Part shown: positions 28,222 to 35,862 of the stretch, in pieces
Numbering within the stretch: the stretch's first letter is position 1
How the letters are laid out: each line of letters starts with the position of its first letter
Assembly (NCBI GenBank): GCA_963695175.1
Contig: CAVOGG010000002.1
Location: 62,001-126,000 of the forward strand
DNA: 64,000 nucleotides
Origin: Fodinibacter sp963695175
GTDB taxonomy: Bacteria; Actinomycetota; Actinomycetes; Actinomycetales; Dermatophilaceae
Direction: 5' to 3'
Program-made: the position numbers and the translations under genes
The notes under the pieces: model-generated
The model's input: only the letters and a program-made list of their open reading frames with translations
Database searches by the model: none
Told to the model about the DNA's origin: nothing

Positions 28222-28301
28222 CGCCCAAGAGTAGGGACGCGGGGCGGCGCTGAACAGGGTTTCGCGACAACACCGTTGGACCGCGATGGGCCCGGCGTCG
28301 G

Positions 28302-28718
28302 TCAGCCGCGCTCCGGGTCGGCCTGGGGCAGTGCGACCTGCGCGACGACGACCGCGATACCGGCGAGGCCGACGAACCAGCCCCACCACGGGTGGCCGAC
28401 GGTGATCAGCCCGTAGGCCGTGCCGAGGCACAGCGCCGCCGACACGACCAGGCGCGGGGTGGTGGTCAGCCGCCGTTTCGCCTTGGGGGCCATGAGCAGG
28501 CCCCACACCACGAGGATGGCGGCCGTCGCGGCGGCCGCGGCCAGCCAGCCGGCGAGACCGCCACCGACGACCTCGTAGGCGATCGCGCCGACACCGCCGA
28601 ACAGGGCCAGCTCGACCGCGAAGGCGACCACGGCGAGCGCCAGGAGGCTCGGCGTCGAGATCAGGTCGGCACCGTGACCCGGCGTGGGCGTGCGCCGCTC
28701 CGGGGCGTCGTGGTTCAC
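28302..28718 (-). CDS. DUF2568 (YrdB-like) membrane protein
   Basis: A 138-residue protein with four predicted helices and the motif VVWGLLMAPKAKRRLTTTPRLVV, typical of DUF2568/YrdB. The function is unknown. Its GTG overlaps the nuoB2 stop by 4 bases, so it is coupled to nuoB2, a position where nuoC or nuoD would normally be expected. Confidence 0.75.
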   Translation of the reverse strand: MNHDAPERRTPTPGHGADLISTPSLLALAVVAFAVELALFGGVGAIAYEVVGGGLAGWLAAAAATAAILVVWGLLMAPKAKRRLTTTPRLVVSAALCLGTAYGLITVGHPWWGWFVGLAGIAVVVAQVALPQADPERG

Positions 28719-29314
28719 GGCTTGGTCAGCAGCTCCCGGGTCACCTCGGCCGCCGCGGCGGTGCGGTGACCGGCATACCGGTCGGGCGCCGGTGCTCGCC
28801 CGGGCTGGCGGGCGGCGATCGAGGCGCCGCTGAGCCGTTCGTCGGCGATCTTCTCCTGCAGCCGGATGATGCCCTGCAGCAGGGCCTCCGGCCGGGGCGG
28901 GCAGCCGGGCACGTAGACGTCGACGGGGATGAGCTGGTCGACGCCCTTGGTGACGGAGTACGAGTCCCAGTACGGCCCACCGGAGTTGGAGCAGGCCCCG
29001 AACGAGATGACGTACTTCGGTTCGGGCATCTGGTCGTAGAGCCGGCGGATCGCGGGGGCCATCTTGTCGGTGACGGTGCCCGAGACGACCATCAGGTCGG
29101 CCTGGCGCGGGCCCGGTGCGAACGGGATCACCCCCAGCCGCATGAAGTCGTGGCGGCCCATCGAGGTCGCGATGAACTCGATGGCGCAGCAGGCGAGGCC
29201 GAAGTTGAAGACCCACAGCGAGTAGCGGCGGCCCCAGTTGAGCACGACCCGGATCGGCTTCGGGGCGTGCTCGGCGACGGGCCCCACCCGGGGCATCGGC
29301 AGGTCGACGCTCAC
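28715..29314 (-). CDS. nuoB: Complex I subunit B (N2 cluster), second copy
   Basis: A 199-residue NuoB with all four N2 [4Fe-4S] ligands: C42, C43 (LACCAIEF), C108 (FGACSNSGG) and C138 (VPGCPPRPE). A Pro/Arg-rich C-terminal tail of about 40 residues is longer than usual. GTG at 29314 is preceded by TAGGGT with 7 bases between, readable as a leaderless -10 element or as a weak ribosome site. It is divergent from the PPTase gene with only 18 bases between the starts. Confidence 0.92.
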   Translation of the reverse strand: MSVDLPMPRVGPVAEHAPKPIRVVLNWGRRYSLWVFNFGLACCAIEFIATSMGRHDFMRLGVIPFAPGPRQADLMVVSGTVTDKMAPAIRRLYDQMPEPKYVISFGACSNSGGPYWDSYSVTKGVDQLIPVDVYVPGCPPRPEALLQGIIRLQEKIADERLSGASIAARQPGRAPAPDRYAGHRTAAAAEVTRELLTKP

Positions 29315-29332
29315 GAATGGCACCCTAGCCCC

Positions 29333-30019
29333 ATGGACCGGGTGCGGGCGGTGCGGCGAGGCCCGTCCTGGCGGATCGCGATGGCGGCGACGGAGGCCCC
29401 GGTCGGTGATGACGCGCTCCTTCCGGATGAGCGTGCGCTGATCGAGGGGGCCACCCCGGGACGGATCGCCGAGTTCGCCTCCGGCAGGCACTGCGCGCGG
29501 TTGGCGCTGTCCCGCCTCGATCCCGACCACGTCGGGCTGCCGGTGCTGCGCGACCGTCGCGGCGCACCCGAGTGGCCGCGGGGGGTGGTCGGCAGCATCA
29601 CGCACTGTGCCGGGTGGACCGGCGCGGTCGCGGCTCGCTCGGGCGGGTCCCGGCTCGGGCGCGGTGTGCGTGCGCTCGGTCTCGACGCGGAGCCGATCGC
29701 CGCCCTGCCTGCCGGGGTGATCGACGTCGTCGCGTCGCAGGACGAGCGGGAGGCGCTGGCGCGGCTGGGAGGCGAGCAGCCCGGCATCCCGTGGGACACG
29801 CTGCTGTTCAGCGCGAAGGAGGCGACGTACAAGGCGTGGTACCCGCTGACCGGCATCCTGCTGGGTCACCAGTCCATCGACGTCGACCTGTCGCCGGCCG
29901 GTGGCTTCACCGGGGTGGCCGCGGCCCACGACGCGGACGGCCGGGAGGTCGTGCACCGGGTGCGCGGGCGGTGGGTGCTCGGGCCGCGTGTGCTCGTCGT
30001 GCTCGGCGTGGTTCGCTGA
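29333..30019 (+). CDS. 4'-phosphopantetheinyl transferase (EntD/Sfp type)
   Basis: A 228-residue enzyme that would load the phosphopantetheine arm from CoA onto carrier domains. ALGLDAEP holds D118 and E120, FSAKEATYKAWY (159-170) holds E163 and K167, and VGSITHC at 86-92 is the conserved substrate loop. The only carrier-domain gene in the window is the synthetase at 31346-35234, two genes away, its probable client. ATG at 29333 keeps the first strand (WRIAMAATEAP); ATG at 29381 is an alternative. It converges with the M1 peptidase, 13 bases between stops. Confidence 0.87.
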   Translation: MDRVRAVRRGPSWRIAMAATEAPVGDDALLPDERALIEGATPGRIAEFASGRHCARLALSRLDPDHVGLPVLRDRRGAPEWPRGVVGSITHCAGWTGAVAARSGGSRLGRGVRALGLDAEPIAALPAGVIDVVASQDEREALARLGGEQPGIPWDTLLFSAKEATYKAWYPLTGILLGHQSIDVDLSPAGGFTGVAAAHDADGREVVHRVRGRWVLGPRVLVVLGVVR

Positions 30020-30032
30020 GCCGCTGGGCCGG

Positions 30033-31349
30033 TCAGCGGGCGGCCGCGGGCGCGGCGACCAGCGGCGGCAGGCCGCGCTCGCGCAGCCACGGGCCGAGCA
30101 GCGCGTCGGTGTCGACACCGGTCCGGGCGTGCACCAGCGCCTCGAAGTCGGCCGTCGTGACGACCCCGAACCGGTGGGTGTCGACCCACGAGCGGAGCAG
30201 GCCGAAGAACGCGTCGTCACCGACGGCGCGGCGCAGGGTGTGCAGGGTGAGCGCGCCGCGCTTGTAGACCCGGTCGTCGAAGGTGCGGTGGGCGCCGGGG
30301 TCGGTGAGCACGAGGTCCTGCGGTTCCCGGGCGAGGATGCCGTGGTGCCGCTGGGCCTCCTCCTGCGCCGTCGTGCGACCCACCGCCTCGGACCAGAGCC
30401 ACTCGGCGTAGCAGGCGAACCCCTCGTGCAGCCAGATGTCGCTCAGCGACGCGGCCGTGACCGTGTTGCCGAACCACTGGTGGGCCAGCTCGTGGGCGAT
30501 GAGGCGCTGCGCCTCCCAGACCCGGCTGAGGTGGTTGCTGCCGAAGGTCGACAGGGTCTGCGACTCCAGCGGGATCTCGAGCGCGTCGTCGGTGATGACC
30601 ACGGTGTACGCGTCGAACGGGAAGGGCCCGAAGAGCTCGGCGAAGGCGGCGATCATCCGGGGCTGGTCGGCGAACGCGATGCGCGCGGCCGGCATCCGGG
30701 CCGCGGGGGCGACCAGCGCACTGGGGGCCGTAGCGCTGACCTGGGGCTCGAGCACGTAGCGCCCGACCTGCAGGGTGGCGAGGTAGGTGGCCATCGGCCG
30801 GCGCTGCTCGTAGACCCACTCGACCCGTCGGCCGACGCGGCGCTCCGCAGTGAGGCTGCCGTTGGAGACGACCCGGTAGCCGGGGTCGGTGCGCACCGTG
30901 ACCCGGTAGGTGGCCTTGTCGGCCATCCGGTCGTTGCAGGGGAACCAGGTGGGCGCGCCGTGCGGCTGGGCGGCCACGAGCACGCCGTCGGTGAGCTCCT
31001 CCCAGCCCGTCGGGCCGTCCGGGCCCGGCATCGTCCGCGGCCGTCCCCGGTAGGTGATGGCCACGGTCAGCGCGGCCCCGGGCGGCACCGGGGTGCGGAG
31101 CCGGATCCGGATCCGCGACGAGCGGTGGGTCCAGCGCGCCACGTCGGCCCCGGTCACCCGCAGCGAGGTCACCTCGAGGGCGTGCAGGTCGAGGGTGAGG
31201 TCGGCGAGCGGCTCGAGGGCGCTGATCCGCAGCAGGGCCCTGGCCTCGAGGTGGTTGCTGTGGACCCGGTACTCCAGGTGGAGGTCGTAGTGCTCGACCT
31301 GGAACCGGAGGTCACCGTGCCCGGGCAGGTAGGGGTCGGCGCCGGTCAC
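30033..31349 (-). CDS. M1 family zinc metallopeptidase next to the peptide synthetase
   Basis: A 438-residue peptidase. HELAHQWFG gives H286, E287 and H290, and the downstream glutamate in WLHEGF is E309. The usual GxMEN motif is replaced by PLESQTLSTFG. It is about half the length of PepN: N-terminal beta domain and catalytic domain only, with no signal peptide. GTG at 31349 overlaps the stop of the synthetase gene, indicating coupled expression. As I recall, Streptomyces poly-lysine producers carry an M1-type poly-lysine hydrolase (Pld) beside the Pls synthetase, so a product-degrading or self-protection role is inferred. Confidence 0.85.
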   Translation of the reverse strand: MTGADPYLPGHGDLRFQVEHYDLHLEYRVHSNHLEARALLRISALEPLADLTLDLHALEVTSLRVTGADVARWTHRSSRIRIRLRTPVPPGAALTVAITYRGRPRTMPGPDGPTGWEELTDGVLVAAQPHGAPTWFPCNDRMADKATYRVTVRTDPGYRVVSNGSLTAERRVGRRVEWVYEQRRPMATYLATLQVGRYVLEPQVSATAPSALVAPAARMPAARIAFADQPRMIAAFAELFGPFPFDAYTVVITDDALEIPLESQTLSTFGSNHLSRVWEAQRLIAHELAHQWFGNTVTAASLSDIWLHEGFACYAEWLWSEAVGRTTAQEEAQRHHGILAREPQDLVLTDPGAHRTFDDRVYKRGALTLHTLRRAVGDDAFFGLLRSWVDTHRFGVVTTADFEALVHARTGVDTDALLGPWLRERGLPPLVAAPAAAR

Positions 31350-34300
31350 TCGTCCTCCGTCCACGGTCCGACAGGGTTGCCGATCCATCTCGTCTTGTCC
31401 GGTACCGACTCGCCGCGCATGACGAGGGAGACCGGGCCGACGGTTGCGTGCTTGCCGATCCGTGCGGCCGGCAGGATCACCGAGTTCGGCCCCAGCGTTC
31501 CGCCGTCCGCGATGGTGACACGGTCCATCGACAGGATGCGGTCGTGGAACAGGTGTGTTTGCACGACACACCCGCGGCCGACCGTCGCGCCGGCCCTCAG
31601 GTCGATGAGGTCGGCCTCGGGGAGCCAGTACGTCTCGCACCAGACGCCGCGCCCGACCCGCGAGCCCATGGCACGCAGCCACACGTTGAGCACGGCGGTG
31701 CCGGTGGCGGCGCGGGCGAACCACGGCGCCGCGACGACCTCGACGAAGGTGTCGGCGAGCTCGTTGCGCCAGACGAACGAGCTCCACAGCGGGTGCTCCG
31801 AGGTGCGCATCCGGCCGACGAGCAGCCACTTCGCGAGCACGGTGACGAGGCCGGCGAGGAGCCCGGCGGTCAGCAGCACCGGACCGCCGAGCAGCACCGC
31901 CCACCAGGGGCCGCGGTCGAGCAGGGCGGCCAGCGCCGCGACGACCAGGACGACGAGCAGCACGTGGAGCCAGACCGGCACGATGCGGCAGACCTCGACG
32001 AGGGCGCGCCCCACCCGCAGCCGCCGGGGCGGGGCGTGGGTGCGGGCGGCGTCGCCGTCGTCCCGCTCACGGCGCAGCGGGCGTGGCGGGCTGCCCAGCC
32101 AGGAGGTTCCGGCCTTGGCGGTGCCCCGCTGCGGCGCCGCGGAGAGCACGGCGACGAGGGCCTTCTTGGGGACGCGCCGACCGGGTGCGGCCATCCCGGA
32201 GTTGCCGACGAACGCGCCCTTGCCGACCCGCACGTGCTCGATGCGCAGCCAGCCCCCGCCGAGCTCGTAGCCGCCGACGAGGGTGTCATCGGCCAGGAAG
32301 GCACCCGACCCGACGCGCACGAACGGCGGGATCATCAGCACCGTCGAGGCCTCGACGTCCGAGCCGATGTCGGCGCCCAGCCACCGCAGCCAGGCCGGGG
32401 TCAGCCCCGAGGAGTAGAGCGGGAAGAGCCAGGTGCGGGCCTCGTCGAGCACCCGCAGGATCGACCACGCCTGCCACGCCTGGCGGCCGTGCACCGGGTG
32501 GTGGCCGACCTCGAGCCCCAGCGAGAGCAGCCGCACCGCGGCGAGCACCAGCAGGGCGAGCACGACGACGGCGACCACGGTCGCGAGGGGGAGCCACAGC
32601 ACCGCCGTCGCCACGGCATCCGGGATGCCGTTCGCGTCGCGTCAGCGCGGGAGCCGCCACCGCGAGACCGGCGAGCACCGCGAGGATCGGGAGCAGCGAC
32701 AGGCCGACGGCCGAGCCGGCGTAGGCGGCCAGCCACGCCGGCCGGTTCTGGGGGCGCTCGTCACCCCAGGGCCCGCGGGCCTTGCCGGAGTACAGGGCCG
32801 GGGCGCCCGACCATGCCTCCCCGTCGGGGACCTGTCCGAACACCGCGGAGCCGGCCGCGACCTCGGCGCCGTCGCCGACGTCCGCGCCGGGCAGCAGGGT
32901 GCTGCGGGCGCCGACGCGGGCGTTGGCGCCGACCCGCACCGAGCCGATGTGCAGGTGGCCACCGTCGAGCCAGTGCCCGGCGAGGTCGACCTCGGGCTCG
33001 ACCGAGCAGCCGCTGCCCAGGGTGAGCAGCCCGGTGACCGGGGGGACGCTGTGCAGGTCGACGTGCTGGCCGACCGTGCACCCGAGCAGTCGGGCGTAGA
33101 CCTTGACGAGCGGCGCCGACGACAGGCCGGTGGCGCCGAGCTCGTCGACGAGCCGCTCGGCCAACCACAGGCGCAGGTGCACGCTGCCGCCGCGGGTGTG
33201 CCGGCCGGGGCGGACGCCGAGGAGCACGACCCGGGCGGCGACGGCGCCCAGCACGATGCGGCCGAGCGGGTTGACCAGCAGCAGCCAGCCGAGCAGCACC
33301 CAGCCCCAGCCCACGTCCGGGAGCCAGTCGAGGTCGAAGACGGTGCGGCCCACGAGGGCTCCCACGCCGACCCAGGTGAGCCAGCGCAGCGCGCCGATGG
33401 AGCGGAAGCCGAGGGAGGCGAGCACCTGGGCGGCCTGGGTCGCGACCGGCACGGGGAGGACGGCGGCGTTCTGCCGGCCGGTCGGGGTCGCCATGTCGTC
33501 CAGGGCCGCGGCGAGCTCGGCGAGGCCCGGGTGGTCGTAGACGTCGGCGACGGTGACCTCGGGGAAGCGCTCACGCAGCCGGCTCACGAGCTGGGCGGCG
33601 GTCAGGCTGCCGCCGCCGAGGTCGAAGAAGTCGTCGTCGGGTCCGGACGGGGCGCCACCGAGGATGGCGGTCCAGTGGCCCGCCACCCAGGCGGCCGTGC
33701 CCTCGACCCCGGGTGCGGCATCGGATGCCGCCGCGCCAGGTCGCGGGGGCGGCGGCCAGGGCAGGGCGTCGCGGTCGATCTTCCCGGAGGTGCGGGTCGG
33801 GAGGGTGTCGACGACCGCCAGCCGCGGCACGAGGGCGGCCGGCATCGAGCCGCGCAGCCGCTCGACGGCGGCCTTGGCGTCGAAGCCGGGCTCGGTCGTG
33901 ACGTAGCCGACCAGCAGGCTGTTGCCCGCCTCGCTGCGGCGCACGGCCGCCGCCGCCCCGCTCACGCCCGGGAGCGAGAGGAGCGCGCTGTCGACCTCGC
34001 CGAGCTCGATCCGCCGGCCGCCGACCTTGACCTGGTCGTCGGCCCGGCCGTTGAAGACCAGGCCCTCGCCGTCGAACCGCACGATGTCCCCGCTGCGGTA
34101 GGCGCGGTCCCAGCCCAGGGAGGGCATCGCGGCGTAGACGACCGCGTCCTTGGCCGGGTCGAGGTAGCGGGCCAGGCCGACGCCGCCGATGATCAGCTCG
34201 CCCGGCTCGCCGTCGGGCACCCGCTCGCCCTGGGGGTCGACGACGGCGAGGTCCCAGCCGTCGAGGGGCAGCCCGATGCGCACCGGCGGCTCGCCGGTGA

Positions 34301-35234
34301 GCCGGGCCCCACAGGCGACGACGGTGGCCTCGGTGGGGCCGTAGGTGTTCCACACCTCGCGGTCGGCGGTGGCGAGGCGGGCACCGATCTCGGGTGGGCA
34401 GGCCTCGCCGCCGAGGATGAGCAGGCGCACGTCGTCGAGGGCGGCCGCCGGCCAGAGGGCGACGAGGGTCGGCACCGTCGACACGATGGTGATGTCGTTG
34501 GCCAGGAGCCACGGCCCGAGGTCCATGCCGGACTTGACCAGGGATCGCGGGGCCGGAACCAGGCAGGCGCCGTACCGCCAGGCGAGCCACATCTCCTCGC
34601 AGCTGGCGTCGAACGCCACCGACAGGCCCGCCATCACCCGGTCGCCGGGCCTGATCGGCTTGTCCTGCAGGAACATCCGCGCCTCGGCGTCGACGAAGGC
34701 CGCGGCGCTGCGGTGGCTCACGGCCACGCCCTTGGGGGTGCCCGTGGACCCCGAGGTGAAGATCACCCAGGCGTCGTCGGTGAGGTCGGGGTCCTCCTCG
34801 GGGGCCGGCACGGCGGCATCCTCGGTCGAGAGGATGACGAGGTCGGCGGTGACGACCGCGGCGACCCCCGCCTCGTTGAACACGAGGCGGGCCCGCTCGT
34901 CCGGGTCGTCGTGGTCGACGGGAACGTAGGCCGCCCCCGTGAGCAGGATGCCGACGATGGCCACGTAGAGGTCGGTCGTGCCCGACGGGATGCGCACCCC
35001 GACCCGGTCGCCGCGCCCGACGCCCTCGTCGCGCAGGGCGGTCGACACGTCTGCCGCGGAGGCGAGCAGCTCGTCGTAGGTGAGCAGCTCGCGGCCGTTG
35101 TCGATGGCCGGCGAGTCGGGGTGGTCGTCGGCGGTGGCGCGCAGGATGTCGACGAGCGTGCGCGGGGTGGGGGCGCGATCGGCGCGAAGCAGCGGGTCAG
35201 GGTCCGCCCCGGGTGTCTCCACGGTGCCCATCAT
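31346..35234 (-). pseudogene. Pls/PosA-type single-module peptide synthetase with membrane terminal domain, one frameshift
   Basis: Read with one base removed near 32645-32650 this is about 1295 residues, the expected size of Pls/PosA synthetases. Adenylation domain about 25-490: FTSGSTGTPKG at 159-169, YGPTE at 298-302, GKIDR with K485. Carrier domain about 512-580 with the arm serine S543 (DLGGGSL). The rest is the terminal domain: paired membrane segments alternating with soluble acyltransferase-like parts containing hexapeptide-type strands. Hand alignment to GrsA gives specificity residues D209, A210, E213, S252, I273, G275, T297, V305, V306, K485; the acidic E213 suggests a cationic amino acid. 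The part after the shift runs to 31346. Whether the shift is real is unresolved. Confidence 0.83.
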
Positions 35235-35255
35235 GCCGGGCCGGTCGCTCGAGGG

Positions 35256-35618
35256 TCAGACCGTCCAGCGCAGCAGGCCGCGGCGCCCGGCGTGGACCAG
35301 CCCCACGAGGATCACGCCGACGAACACGACCACCTCGACGAGCGAGGCGACGCCGAGGTCGGGGTCATGGATGACCAGCGCCCACGGGAAGAGGTAGACC
35401 GCGTCGACCGCGAACACCACGTAGAGGAACGCGAAGGAGATGTAGCGGATCTGGCTCTGCGCCCAGCCGACGCCCACCGGGTCGACGCCCGACTCGTAGG
35501 TTCGCAGGCCCTTCTCGGTGATCGCGCGGGGGGCGATCAGGCGGCGGGCGAGCATCGCCGCGGTGACCAGCAGGATGCCGGCCAGCACCACCGCCGCAGC
35601 CGCTGCGTAACCCTCCAT
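35256..35618 (-). CDS. nuoA: Complex I subunit A, second copy, separated from the rest
   Basis: A 120-residue NuoA with three membrane helices and the conserved hydrophilic loop (KGLRTYESGVDPVGVGWAQSQIRYISFAFLYVVFAVDAVYLFPW). It lies 22 bases upstream of the synthetase gene on the same strand, and nearly 6 kb from nuoB2, which normally follows it. TACGCT is 7 bases before the ATG with no ribosome site, again suggesting a leaderless start. The main nuoA would be beyond the window end. Confidence 0.92.
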   Translation of the reverse strand: MEGYAAAAAVVLAGILLVTAAMLARRLIAPRAITEKGLRTYESGVDPVGVGWAQSQIRYISFAFLYVVFAVDAVYLFPWALVIHDPDLGVASLVEVVVFVGVILVGLVHAGRRGLLRWTV

Positions 35619-35773
35619 GGTCGCCAGCGTAGCCACATCGCCGACCCGGGGCTTCTCGACCAGCTCGTGCCGATGTAGCGGCGGTCCGTGCGCACAGCGA
35701 CGAAGTCGGGCGCTTGACACGATTCGCGCGACCTGCCGGCCTGGTTATGCGACGGTAGTCGAGAAGATCGTTG

Positions 35774-35804
35774 CCGGCACAGTCGGGTGTGCTCGTTGTG
35801 CCGG
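35774..35804. repeat. Inverted repeat in the divergent nuoA2/HNH region
   Basis: CCGGCACA (35774-35781) and TGTGCCGG (35797-35804) are perfect 8-base arms with a 15-base spacer. They lie in the 244-base region between the divergent nuoA2 and DUF222/HNH genes, which otherwise holds only promoter-like elements. It could be an operator or a hairpin. Confidence 0.5.
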
Positions 35805-35835
35805 TCGTTGGCTGGGGTCTGTCGGTGGTCACCTC

Positions 35836-35841
35836 TAGAAT
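35836..35841 (+). promoter_or_regulatory. Candidate -10 element of the DUF222/HNH gene
   Basis: TAGAAT is close to consensus and is followed by GGGAAGGGGG (35851-35860), a ribosome site ahead of the GTG at 35863. No -35 element at standard spacing was found. Confidence 0.4.
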
Positions 35842-35862
35842 TTCGGGTAAGGGAAGGGGGAC

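Noticed and set aside
28302..29216. Membrane gene at 28302-28718 as a NuoD or NuoC replacement
   Set aside because: It is a 138-residue four-helix membrane protein with the DUF2568 motif and no NuoC/NuoD signature.
32433..35678. Plus-strand frame of over 1000 codons opposite the peptide synthetase
   Set aside because: Low-complexity Gly/Arg/Asp/Val sequence with no recognisable domain; the minus strand carries complete adenylation and carrier motifs.
35714..35719. TTGACA as the -35 element of the DUF222/HNH promoter
   Set aside because: No -10 hexamer lies at a usual distance; the best -10 (35836) is over 110 bases downstream.
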